From: Gammaproteobacteria bacterium | Lineage (GTDB): Bacteria > Pseudomonadota > Gammaproteobacteria > GRL18 | DNA length: 56,312 nucleotides | Direction of reading: 5' to 3' | NCBI GenBank assembly: GCA_016744395.1 | Contig: JADGEK010000023.1 | Coordinates: 1 to 56,312, forward strand | Shown: in pieces, positions 48,944 through 56,312 of the stretch | Layout of the letters: each line of letters begins with the position of its first letter | Position numbering within the stretch: the first letter of the stretch is position 1 | Position numbers and translations under genes: made by a program | Notes under the pieces: model-generated | Told to the model about the DNA's origin: nothing | The model's database searches: none | Seen by the model: only the letters and a program-made list of their open reading frames with translations

Positions 48944-49293
48944 TTCAGCTCCGAAAACTTAGAGATATCAAGCGTTCCCTTACGCTCATACAACTTATAA
49001 GCAAAAGCCAGCATCAAAGTCGTGATACCTAAACCGATAACAATCGCAGTGAGCACCAGAGCTTGCGGTACAGGGTCAATAATACGCGCAGTTGCCTGAG
49101 CCAATGGAACCGCTTCATTCAATATGGGTGCCGTACGACCATGCATATAACCGATAGACACCAAAACAATGTTGACGCCCGTGTTGGCAATACTAAAAGA
49201 GACGATGATACGCAGTATATTCTGGTTGGTCAGAGCACCATACAACCCCATAAGGATGAGGATAAAGCCTGTTGCCATTGCAATTTGAACCAT
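48937..49293 (-). CDS. mnhC: MrpC/MbhG-like (NuoK-type) subunit
   Basis: A 118-residue, three-helix membrane protein of the MrpC/NuoK family. The diagnostic motif DPVPQALVLTAIVIG (residues 73-87) is present, with the conserved glycines of LMGLYGALTNQN before it. The tail (KFSELKW) is cytoplasmic. The start overlaps the preceding stop by one base, indicating coupled translation. In Mrp antiporters and Mbh-type complexes it forms part of the sodium/proton exchange module. Confidence 0.92.
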   Translation of the reverse strand: MVQIAMATGFILILMGLYGALTNQNILRIIVSFSIANTGVNIVLVSIGYMHGRTAPILNEAVPLAQATARIIDPVPQALVLTAIVIGLGITTLMLAFAYKLYERKGTLDISKFSELKW

Positions 49294-49994
49294 TATGAAT
49301 CCTCCGTTTCAGAAAGATTAACCAGCATCGAGCTAAACTCAGCACCCACTTTAAGGCCGATAAGAGAATAAATAATCGGTATCACCCCAGCAGAAAAGAG
49401 TGAACCTAATTCACCAAGCGGCAATATTCGGTTATCCAGAAAGCCGCCTGCATAGAAAAGACCCAGCACACCGATAGAAACAAATAATAAACCAGAAACA
49501 GACTCAATAATGGTAATGAGCTGGTGACTAAAATGGCGTAATGGATCGGTGAGCAACATCAGCAAAATGGCTGAAGCAATAATTGCCCCTCCCTGAAATC
49601 CCCCACCAGGCGTGAGATGACCATTGATAAAGACGTAAGCACCCAAGAGTAAAATTAAGGGTACCAGAAGGTAACTGCCTGTTGTTAATAATTCCCCTGA
49701 TTGAGGTAATTCTCTTTGCAGCGATTTACCTTTATGACTGCCTCTTGAAAGTAACATGCCCACAATGGCAGCAGTCAGGAATAAAACCGTCACTTCACCA
49801 ATAGTATCTAAACCTCGATAAGTGACAATAATAGCAGTCACAATATTAGCAGCTCCAATATCCTGAGCCGTATGTTCCGCATAATACCGACCCGTCTGGT
49901 TCAATTCCGTATCGGGCGTATATTCCTGCATAAAAACAATAAAAAGTGACCCTAAACCCAGTAAAAATAAAAAGACCATGGCACGTTTAATCAC
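49293..49994 (-). CDS. mnhB: MbhE-MrpB fused antiporter subunit
   Basis: A 233-residue membrane protein joining two modules. Residues 1-85 correspond to the extreme C-terminal part of MrpA (MbhE): IGAANIVTAIIVTYRGLDTIGEV. Residues 100-233 are an MrpB domain with LLGAYVFINGHLTPGGGFQGGAI. In stand-alone Mrp operons the first part belongs to MrpA; its fusion here to MrpB with no full-length MrpA is the Mbh/Mbx pattern. It overlaps the MbhD-like gene by eight bases. Confidence 0.9.
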   Translation of the reverse strand: MIKRAMVFLFLLGLGSLFIVFMQEYTPDTELNQTGRYYAEHTAQDIGAANIVTAIIVTYRGLDTIGEVTVLFLTAAIVGMLLSRGSHKGKSLQRELPQSGELLTTGSYLLVPLILLLGAYVFINGHLTPGGGFQGGAIIASAILLMLLTDPLRHFSHQLITIIESVSGLLFVSIGVLGLFYAGGFLDNRILPLGELGSLFSAGVIPIIYSLIGLKVGAEFSSMLVNLSETEDS

Positions 49995-50244
49995 GCTGAT
50001 CTCCCCTTACTCGTCCAAGTACAAAGAAAAACAGAAAGGTCGTCAAGCCACTACCGATAGCCGCTTCTGTCATGGCAACATCTGGAGCGGCAAAGAATAG
50101 AAAAAGTACTGAGGCAAGCAGGCTCACTAAACCTGCTGCCAGCATGGCAATCGATACTTGTTTCACTAGAATAGAAACAAAGGCTGCACCGATCATCACC
50201 ACAGAAAAGAGCAAAGTAATGGCTGGCATCAGTAGCTCATTCAT
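49987..50244 (-). CDS. MbhD-like subunit (DUF4040)
   Basis: An 85-residue, three-helix protein equal to the MbhD segment of MrpA. The signature APDVAMTEAAIGSGLTTFLF (residues 53-72) is diagnostic, with the glutamate in MTEAAIG thought to take part in ion transfer. It overlaps mnhG by four bases (ATGA) at its start. Its occurrence as a separate gene, without the NuoL-like bulk of MrpA, supports a hydrogenase-type complex over a plain Mrp antiporter. Confidence 0.9.
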   Translation of the reverse strand: MNELLMPAITLLFSVVMIGAAFVSILVKQVSIAMLAAGLVSLLASVLFLFFAAPDVAMTEAAIGSGLTTFLFFFVLGRVRGDQRD

Positions 50245-50579
50245 GGTTTATCTCCCAAGTCTTTGGCAAGCATATCAACAGTTGTTTTTGATGTTTTTTC
50301 AATACCGACACGATGGGCAGCACGAGCCAGCACCTGTGAAGACAGCGGATTGGTAAACAGTAGAAACAATCCAATTAGTAATAATTTAAATCCCCATTCC
50401 GGATGCAAAAAAGCAGCACCCGCAAGAATCAGAATGGAACCCAAAGTCGTTGTCTTAGCACCTGCTTGAATACGATTAAACAGATCAGGCATACGAAGAA
50501 TTCCTAAGCCGCCAAGGAATAAAAAAGAGGCTCCAGCAACCAGTAAAAGTCCGCCAAAAAAGTCAAAGAATGGTGTCAT
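50241..50579 (-). CDS. mnhG: MrpG/MbhC-like subunit
   Basis: A 112-residue membrane protein of the MrpG family. The conserved stretch FLGGLGILRMPDLFNRIQAGAK is split across residues 22-43 and is followed by a small-residue helix TTLGSILILAGAAF. The C-terminal 25 residues are cytoplasmic. It overlaps mnhF by one base (TAATG). Role: part of the small-subunit scaffold of the ion-translocating module. Confidence 0.92.
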   Translation of the reverse strand: MTPFFDFFGGLLLVAGASFLFLGGLGILRMPDLFNRIQAGAKTTTLGSILILAGAAFLHPEWGFKLLLIGLFLLFTNPLSSQVLARAAHRVGIEKTSKTTVDMLAKDLGDKP

Positions 50580-50839
50580 TAAAATCTTCCTTCAAGATAG
50601 CGGGCAATTGCAATCACACCCAGAAATGAAAGCAGCGCATAAACCAGGGCAATGTCAAGATAAATACCACGCTCTTCTATCAAAGCACTCAGTACGATAA
50701 AAGTAATTGAAACAACCGTCAGAACATCAAAGGCAATCACTCTATCAAATGTAGATGGCCCTTTAATAAATCGCCCTAATGCCATAAGAAATGCCATTCC
50801 TGCTAACAGAGCCGTTATTGCTATTAATACTTCAACCAT
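50579..50839 (-). CDS. mnhF: MrpF/MbhB-like subunit
   Basis: An 86-residue, three-helix membrane protein of the MrpF family: RFIKGPSTFDRVIAFDVLTV (23-42) is the conserved block containing the Asp in helix 2, and VYALLSFLGVIAIARYLE ends the protein. It overlaps the MrpE-like gene by eight bases. It is the second gene of the operon, in the same place as mbxB. Confidence 0.93.
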   Translation of the reverse strand: MVEVLIAITALLAGMAFLMALGRFIKGPSTFDRVIAFDVLTVVSITFIVLSALIEERGIYLDIALVYALLSFLGVIAIARYLEGRF

Positions 50840-51350
50840 ACATCACCTCAAGATACGATTCGAAGCCAGCAACAATTTGAGCGGTCGCTTCTTCAATTTC
50901 TGTTGAGTTTACCGTAACACAATGGACATAGATCCACTCTCCTTCCAGCTCTACAGTCAAAGTTCCAGGTGTGAGTGTAATTGAATTAGCCAACATCAAA
51001 CGGCCCATTTTACTTTTGAGCTTAGTACGTACTTTGACGATGCCCGGCTTGATTGGTAATGATGGAGAAAGGACAATTACTGCCAATTTAAAATTGGATT
51101 TAACCAATTCCTTAAAGAAATATGCATAATAAAAGAGACCTGCAATTAAGGCCTGAGGAGTCGCACGAAACTCAGTAAAGAACGATAAGCCACTGCAAAA
51201 TAACAAGGTAATACTGAAAGAAACTAAAATGCCGATAATAAGGCTGTCAATAGCCATTGTGCCGTTAAGCATAAGCCAAAAAAGTAATAATGTGACAAAT
51301 AATACCGCTCGATCACGTATGTTTTTTTTCAATTCACTCTTGGTCTGCAA
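50832..51350 (-). CDS. mnhE: MrpE/MbhA-like subunit, first gene of the Mbx-like operon
   Basis: A 172-residue protein with two or three N-terminal membrane segments and a soluble C-terminal domain. The signature LANSITLTPGTLTVEL (residues 121-136) identifies MrpE. The start is TTG at 51350 with GGAG eight bases upstream (51359-51362). It heads twelve genes on the minus strand, most of them overlapping or nearly so, consistent with one transcript and coordinated assembly. Confidence 0.92.
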   Translation of the reverse strand: MQTKSELKKNIRDRAVLFVTLLLFWLMLNGTMAIDSLIIGILVSFSITLLFCSGLSFFTEFRATPQALIAGLFYYAYFFKELVKSNFKLAVIVLSPSLPIKPGIVKVRTKLKSKMGRLMLANSITLTPGTLTVELEGEWIYVHCVTVNSTEIEEATAQIVAGFESYLEVMYG

Positions 51351-51690
51351 AAATGATGCTCCGATGATATTTTAGTCTTATTTTAAAACTAAAATGTGAC
51401 ACTATTATTACACTATAATTCTGAATTTCTAAAAATTCACTATGAGTCACTTATAGGCTAAAACCAGTTAATAGAAACAGTCAAAGTAAGAATAACATAG
51501 GATAAAGGTAGGTCTTCATATATGATTTTTTATGAATAAAGTGCCTCTAAAATTCAAGATTAGCCATCCACAAATTTAGAGTACAATATTAGGGAATTAA
51601 TACAAGCATTAAAACCAAAAAAGGTTAATTTTTTATTCTGGAAAGAACAATCCATGATGTCAGGATAAGAGAAGTTTTATTTTAAAAAAA
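51351..51690 (-). promoter_or_regulatory. upstream region of the Mbx-like operon
   Basis: 340 AT-rich bases between the chemoreceptor stop and the operon start. An 8-bp perfect inverted repeat, ATTTTAGT/ACTAAAAT (51369-51376/51388-51395), lies just before the MrpE ribosome site and could be an operator or leader hairpin. I see no FNR-type (TTGAT-N4-ATCAA) site and no sigma-54 motif. The promoter cannot be placed confidently. Confidence 0.3.
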
Positions 51691-53691
51691 TCATGATGAC
51701 TGAAAGACATGAATTAGATCTTGTAAGTTATTAACCAGTGCAGCCAATGAGGATGATTGCTCATTTGTTTTTTGACTAAGCTCTGATAACTGATTGGTTG
51801 CACCATTAATCTGTGTAATATTATTATTCAAAGACCGAGTATTTTCTGTCTGAGCACTGGTTGAATGAGATATTGCGGATGTAATTTCTGTTATTTCATG
51901 TAACTCGGTTAATACGGACTTTAATTTAACAGCCACCTGTTTAGCATTATCCTGACCCGCATCAACACAGTTTTTACTGCGCTTCATGGCATCGACCACT
52001 TGAGACGTTGTACCCACTAGATTAGCCATGACTTTCTCAATTTGCTCAGTGGCCTGTTGAGTATTAAATGACAAACTTCGAACTTCATCGGCCACCACGG
52101 CGAAACCACGACCATGTTCACCAGCACGAGCAGCTTCAATAGCGGCATTAAGAGCCAGTAAATTTGTTTGCGAGGCAATACTATTGATATTATTAATGGC
52201 ATTGGAGATTTCATCAATACCATTTGCAAGAGAATCTACTAAAGAAGACGTATTATCCACTTCTGATACCACTTTGGACATAGAGCTCAGTGTTTCCTGA
52301 ACCTTTTCCATTCCCTGCTGTGTTTTCTGTCGGATGGATTCAGAAGAGCTTGCCGCCTGTGACACATCATTATCAATTTTACTGAACTCAGCCGTAATAT
52401 CATCCATCGCAACCGAGGCATTTCCCGTTTCAAGTTTCTGTTCCTGAACAACGATATCACTTTGTGCAGCCCCCTCTTTTAAAGAAATAGAGGCATTAGA
52501 CACTTTATCTGCATTCTCACCAATATCCTGCAACATGATTCGTAACTTGCTAATGAACTGATTGTAGCCCGAAGCAATATCTCTTAACTCAGTCACTTTA
52601 CTCATTTCAAGTTCCTGGTTTAAGTCGCCATTACCATTCGCTATTTCATTAATATTTTTCTTCAGCGCATTCACTGGTTTTGTCACAGAAGTTGAAATAA
52701 ACCAGCCTGCAATCATTATAAATACAAGCAAAATAAATCCCACAATGATAATTTGCTGTATTGAACCATTGAGCTTTTCTTCTAGTTCAGTCAAACGTTG
52801 TGCTGATTCTTTTTCAACCATAGTTTGTTGTTGATTGAGTTTTTTCTCCAGAGACTGAAGCAGTGATTCTTCTTGATTTAGTTTTCCTTCCTTTTTTTGA
52901 AGTTCCACTTCCTCACTTACATAGTCATTTTCTTTGAACCGAAGTTCTTCTCGCAAACTATCAAATGCTTTTGTTTGAGCATTAATAATTGCGATCAACT
53001 TATGACCAATATCATAAAGGTGCGTATAGGTTGGAGTAATTTGATCTTTGCTATTGTTATAAGCTTCATAATCATTATTGATTAAAGTCACAATGACTTT
53101 TTTTAAGATAGGTTTAATACCCGATTTAATATAGGTAAGAAATTCAGCTTTTGTTTTAGATTCTTCATCCGATTGTGGCTCTAAAAAAGAAAGAGCACTG
53201 ATTAAATTATTTCTTTCAGTTTTCTGTGCCTTAAAACGTGAGATAATTTTTGAGTCATCACCATTGGACAGCTTGATGGAGCTGAACTCCCAAAGTGTTT
53301 TTTCACCCTGAGCCATAGCCTCTAACAATAGGTAAACAATGCTCGACTTTTGCGCAGTTTGAAACGAACGTGCAATCATATCTTCCTTCTGAACTGAAAT
53401 TGCTCGTTTTTTTTCAGAAATTTGAATATTCGTTTTTGAAATGACCTGCTTTTGTGAAGAAAGTGTGGCCTTTTGGTTGGAAATATCTTGTTTTTGTTTT
53501 GAGAGTTCAGTAATCTTTTCGTTAATTTCAACTTGAAAAAGATGAAGCGTATGTTTTATATTGTTAAATTCATTAATACTCAGTACAGAAAAAAAGAGCA
53601 TACCAGCAATGGCACAAAAAAGTACCATACCCAGACGGCCAGCCACTGAGTTAATCAATTGAGACAAATTAAACTGTTTTAATAATTCCAC
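51691..53691 (-). CDS. chemoreceptor with a long periplasmic coiled-coil sensor
   Basis: A 666-residue chemoreceptor. Membrane segments are near residues 20-40 and 313-335. The large periplasmic domain starts with a coiled coil built from imperfect seven- to eight-residue repeats ([19 protein letters not shown], residues 64-82) and ends with another (about 260-310); between them lies a helical region. HAMP and the signalling hairpin follow, with tip [18 protein letters not shown]. The sensor has no Cache or haem motif, and its ligand is unknown; an extended helical bundle is likely. The start is GTG at 53691 without a clear ribosome site. Confidence 0.88.
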   Translation of the reverse strand: MELLKQFNLSQLINSVAGRLGMVLFCAIAGMLFFSVLSINEFNNIKHTLHLFQVEINEKITELSKQKQDISNQKATLSSQKQVISKTNIQISEKKRAISVQKEDMIARSFQTAQKSSIVYLLLEAMAQGEKTLWEFSSIKLSNGDDSKIISRFKAQKTERNNLISALSFLEPQSDEESKTKAEFLTYIKSGIKPILKKVIVTLINNDYEAYNNSKDQITPTYTHLYDIGHKLIAIINAQTKAFDSLREELRFKENDYVSEEVELQKKEGKLNQEESLLQSLEKKLNQQQTMVEKESAQRLTELEEKLNGSIQQIIIVGFILLVFIMIAGWFISTSVTKPVNALKKNINEIANGNGDLNQELEMSKVTELRDIASGYNQFISKLRIMLQDIGENADKVSNASISLKEGAAQSDIVVQEQKLETGNASVAMDDITAEFSKIDNDVSQAASSSESIRQKTQQGMEKVQETLSSMSKVVSEVDNTSSLVDSLANGIDEISNAINNINSIASQTNLLALNAAIEAARAGEHGRGFAVVADEVRSLSFNTQQATEQIEKVMANLVGTTSQVVDAMKRSKNCVDAGQDNAKQVAVKLKSVLTELHEITEITSAISHSTSAQTENTRSLNNNITQINGATNQLSELSQKTNEQSSSLAALVNNLQDLIHVFQSS

Positions 53692-53986
53692 GCAATTCTT
53701 ACCCCGACAAGAGCTTACTCCACCATTAGCGGTTCTCTACAGAGAGCAACTATGATAATAAAGTCTGTAAACCTATAATAACCTTTAAAAGAGTAGTACA
53801 AATTTTTAAAAATTCAAACTTTCAAACAACTATACCCGTGACACTGAGCAACACCCCAAAAGGCACTTTCAGGTATCATGGGTATAATTGCACATTATGA
53901 GCCTGTATTGAGTAAGAATATTGGCAAGGTTTTTTTTTCTTAAATTTTTAGAAAGTCATGTCTTCGAGGCAAGGGTTGTGTAGCTT
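53692..53986. other. spacer with a palindromic element
   Basis: No gene is seen between the chemoreceptor start and the LdtD stop. A 16-17-base imperfect inverted repeat, TATACCCGTGACACTG (53831-53846) and its complement (53870-53886), surrounds AGCAACACCCCAAAAGG. It could be a dispersed extragenic repeat or part of the end of the LdtD transcript. Confidence 0.45.
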
Positions 53987-55654
53987 CTAACCTTGTTTTT
54001 GTTTAGGAATATGCAATTGAAATGGCTTTTTAAGTCCATTTATAATTTGTTCATCTCGATTATAAATGTCTTTATAAAAAACCATCTTACCGTTTTCATC
54101 CATTTGAGCGGTAAAGTAAAGTAATAAAACAGGCACTTTAGCAGGTAAGGTGACATTTTTTAGTTTACCTGTTGCCAGAATTTCATCAAAACTCGCCTGA
54201 TTCCATTTATTACTGTCCTTTAGTAAGAGTGCCACTAATTCAAACGGATTTTCGACACGAATACAGCCCGAACTGAATGCTCGCTCCGCTTTTTTAAAAT
54301 GATTTTTACTGGGTGTATCATGTAAATAAACCAGGTGTTTATTAGGAAACATGATCTTAACTCTTCCCAAGGCATTGCTTGGGCCTGGTTCTTGACGGAT
54401 CATATAAGGAAATTTTTTTGCCGTCATGGTAGACCAGTCTATCATAGAGGCGTCTATAATTTTTCCTTTTGAATCAATGATATTCATATTCTTTTTTTGA
54501 AGATAAGCAGGATCCTTTTTAAGTTTTGGCAGTATGTCTTTTCTTAAAATCGTTGGGGGGACTGTCCAGGTAGGATTAAAAACAAGATAATTAATATCAT
54601 CTCTAAACACAGGTGTTTTCCGATAATCTTTACCCACTTGAGCACGTGATTTCCAAATTAATTTGTTGTCCTCAACATAATAAACCTTAAAACCCGCAAT
54701 ATTTACCAAAACAAACTCATCGCCCAAATTGCGTTTAACCCAACGAATTCGCTCAAGATTTGCACGTATTTGTTCAATGCGAGTCTCTACAGAGACATTC
54801 ATCTGCTCCAATGTACCGCGACCAATGACACCATCAACATCTAAGTTATGCCGTTGTTGAAATTGTTTGACTCCTTCTTCAAGTGTCTCACTATACTTGT
54901 GTTCAGAGGTTTTAATTTCAGTTTTGCTGAAATCACCAGTGACTTGCAGACGCGCTTTAATCAATGGAACTCGTGCATCGATCATGCCTGGTTTTAGAAC
55001 GGCTCCTGATGGCACAGGCGTCCAACCGCCTTGCTGCTGTATTTGACGATATTCTGCTAAAGTATCAATTAATCCCTTATATAAAACACCCTGATCAGCA
55101 CTTTGTTGGAATAGTTTTTTTAGCTTTTGTTCTGAGCTTAGATGATAGCTTAACGTTGCAACAGGATCTTTACTCAAAAACTCCCGCCTCAAATTCCAGT
55201 CAGGATCCAGGCTACTGGGTACCACCTTACCAAAAGTCATATGATAGGACAGACGTAGAAAAGCATCGGTTAACAAAATATCTGTCTGAGCCTGTTCAAG
55301 GCCAGTTTGCCCTAAAACTTTTCTCAAAGTCCCCTTTTTTAAACGCTTTGTTAGCTCTTCAAGGTGATAATCCTGCGGAATAAGACCCAGTTGCTCACTA
55401 TTGTTAATAGCCTTTAACAAAATCTCAACCTTTGCCTTCTTGCTCCAGATCAGCTGATAGTCATTATACTGATAAAGGTTTCGAACCATGCCAAGTACTG
55501 CAATTTCACTCTGACCAAACATCAATCGGCCATTTTTAGAACTTTGTAATTGCTGCTGCACAATTGTTTTTTCAAAAGCCTGCGTATGACTGATAAAAAA
55601 CACCAAAAAAAGTAGTACAGTACTAATGAAATATTGTCGATTTTTACTTCTCAT
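53987..55654 (-). CDS. ldtD: L,D-transpeptidase LdtD (YcbB)-like
   Basis: A 555-residue exported enzyme. Signal peptide to about residue 26 (THTQA). A scaffold domain precedes a peptidoglycan-binding domain (about 255-285, VDGVIGRGTLEQM). The YkuD catalytic domain (about 313-490) has His445-Asp-Thr and SSGCIRVENP with nucleophile Cys464 and Arg466. It forms 3-3 crosslinks in peptidoglycan and gives beta-lactam tolerance in E. coli. The MepK-like gene lies 125 bases away, divergent; in E. coli the two are neighbours and work on the same crosslinks. Confidence 0.92.
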   Translation of the reverse strand: MRSKNRQYFISTVLLFLVFFISHTQAFEKTIVQQQLQSSKNGRLMFGQSEIAVLGMVRNLYQYNDYQLIWSKKAKVEILLKAINNSEQLGLIPQDYHLEELTKRLKKGTLRKVLGQTGLEQAQTDILLTDAFLRLSYHMTFGKVVPSSLDPDWNLRREFLSKDPVATLSYHLSSEQKLKKLFQQSADQGVLYKGLIDTLAEYRQIQQQGGWTPVPSGAVLKPGMIDARVPLIKARLQVTGDFSKTEIKTSEHKYSETLEEGVKQFQQRHNLDVDGVIGRGTLEQMNVSVETRIEQIRANLERIRWVKRNLGDEFVLVNIAGFKVYYVEDNKLIWKSRAQVGKDYRKTPVFRDDINYLVFNPTWTVPPTILRKDILPKLKKDPAYLQKKNMNIIDSKGKIIDASMIDWSTMTAKKFPYMIRQEPGPSNALGRVKIMFPNKHLVYLHDTPSKNHFKKAERAFSSGCIRVENPFELVALLLKDSNKWNQASFDEILATGKLKNVTLPAKVPVLLLYFTAQMDENGKMVFYKDIYNRDEQIINGLKKPFQLHIPKQKQG

Positions 55655-55779
55655 ACGTATTCTGCTACCTTATATGTTGATAAGAACATTCATTATTTGG
55701 TGTGGATATTGTCCCACGATGAAACTAATTTTATTTCAAATGGTCAAATTGTTTTACCCTTCAGTATAGTCATAGGCTT

Positions 55780-56312
55780 ATGCAAAAACAAATGAAAAAC
55801 TCATGGAAACAATCGACAAGACGCCAATTTATGACCAACTGTGTCACCAGTGCAGCGGGTGTAATTTCTCTGCTTTTAGCTTCTCATGTCCTTGCATTGA
55901 GCAACTCTAAAAGACGAAATTCAAGTTTACGCATACCCCGCGAACTTTCATTTCACCATACTCATACAGGTAAAGATTTATCAATCATTTATCATGATGG
56001 GGATTCATATCTTTTTCCTAAATTACAGGAAATTAACCAATTCCTTGGTGACTTTCGCACAGGTGAGATTTATCCCATTGATGCAAATTTACTGGATGCG
56101 CTTTATTTGCTACAACAAAAAACAGGAGTAGAAAACCACTTTGAGGTCATTTCAGGTTATCGATCTCCTAAAACCAATGCAAAACTCAGAAATAAGAGTA
56201 AAGGTGTGGCAAAGCGCAGTTTACACATGCAGGGTAAAGCAATTGATATTCGTTTAGTGGGAGTTAACACGAAGAAATTACGTGATACTGCCATCGCAAT
56301 GAAGGTGGGTGG
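55780..56312 (+). CDS. mepK: MepK (YcbK)-like DUF882 peptidoglycan hydrolase, 3' end beyond the window
   Basis: 177 codons of a DUF882/M15-like gene cut by the window edge. The N-terminus has a twin-arginine signal (STRRQFM, then a hydrophobic stretch ending HVLA), as in E. coli MepK. The enzyme part shows FEVISGYRSPKTNAKLR and SLHMQGKAIDIR, giving zinc ligands His and Asp; the third ligand lies outside the window. MepK cleaves 3-3 crosslinks made by L,D-transpeptidases, so the pairing with ldtD is functional. The ATG at 55780 has AGG four bases upstream; an ATG at 55792 is an alternative. Confidence 0.88.
   Translation, partial: MQKQMKNSWKQSTRRQFMTNCVTSAAGVISLLLASHVLALSNSKRRNSSLRIPRELSFHHTHTGKDLSIIYHDGDSYLFPKLQEINQFLGDFRTGEIYPIDANLLDALYLLQQKTGVENHFEVISGYRSPKTNAKLRNKSKGVAKRSLHMQGKAIDIRLVGVNTKKLRDTAIAMKVG

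Noticed and set aside
40566..51350. A stand-alone Mrp Na+/H+ antiporter next to a partial complex I operon
   Set aside because: Overlapping genes, absence of full-length MrpA, and NuoH/B/C/D following directly make one Mbh/Mbx-type operon more likely than two units.

Overview
The window reads as chromosome of a motile, aerobic, AT-rich gammaproteobacterium (roughly 40 % GC by eye). The evidence is the GlrK-QseG-GlrR locus, PqiA/MCE proteins, a YdcH (DUF465) protein, a DUF1415 protein, an LdtD/MepK pair, three chemoreceptors and two c-di-GMP enzymes. I cannot name the species. No tRNA, rRNA, CRISPR array, phage or intact insertion sequence is visible.

Region by region. (1) 1-6.9 kb: the end of a DUF3530 hydrolase gene, a beta-carbonic anhydrase, then a peroxide-defence block with a cytoplasmic KatG, a second KatG with a signal peptide, a terminator, and a DyP peroxidase. 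(2) 7-18.6 kb: a chemoreceptor, a periplasmic rhodanese, a decayed LysR/MFS locus, a methyltransferase, DUF1415, a YgjP-type metallopeptidase, then an HD-GYP phosphodiesterase beside a chemoreceptor whose periplasmic domain carries a c-type haem motif. (3) 17.8-32.4 kb, mostly minus strand: an EEP-family hydrolase, a LexA-like protease without DNA-binding domain, envelope proteins, a Kef-type antiporter, two single-domain PqiA proteins with an eight-MCE-domain partner, a DUF481 barrel and a large MscK-type channel. (4) 32.6-39.9 kb: a GGDEF-EAL protein, the glrK-qseG-glrR operon and, divergent from it, three small exported proteins. The first of these lies behind a near-perfect sigma-54 promoter with one perfect and two near-perfect GlrR-type sites upstream. 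(5) 40-51.4 kb: a twelve-gene Mrp/complex I-like operon plus a ferritin-like gene. (6) 51.7-56.3 kb: a coiled-coil chemoreceptor, then LdtD and MepK diverging.

The most interesting system is region 5. Its order is MrpE-MrpF-MrpG-MbhD-MbhE/MrpB-MrpC-[MrpD+second antiporter]-NuoH-NuoB-NuoC-NuoD-[NuoI+GltD-like flavoprotein]. This is the order of the archaeal Mbx/MBS sulfane-sulfur reductase genes (mbxABCDFGHH'MJKLN), not of complex I. The two antiporter subunits are fused, the ferredoxin subunit is fused to an FAD/NAD(P)H module, the NuoB-like subunit has lost one of the paired N2 cysteines (three canonical ligands remain), and the NuoD-like subunit keeps only one of two NiFe CxxC pairs. I infer an ion-pumping NAD(P)H-linked complex, possibly reducing polysulfide or running in reverse to make NAD(P)H.

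The second lead is the GlrR/sigma-54 control region upstream of the EF-hand gene. The third is the haem-c chemoreceptor next to an HD-GYP enzyme, which suggests redox or gas sensing coupled to motility and c-di-GMP.
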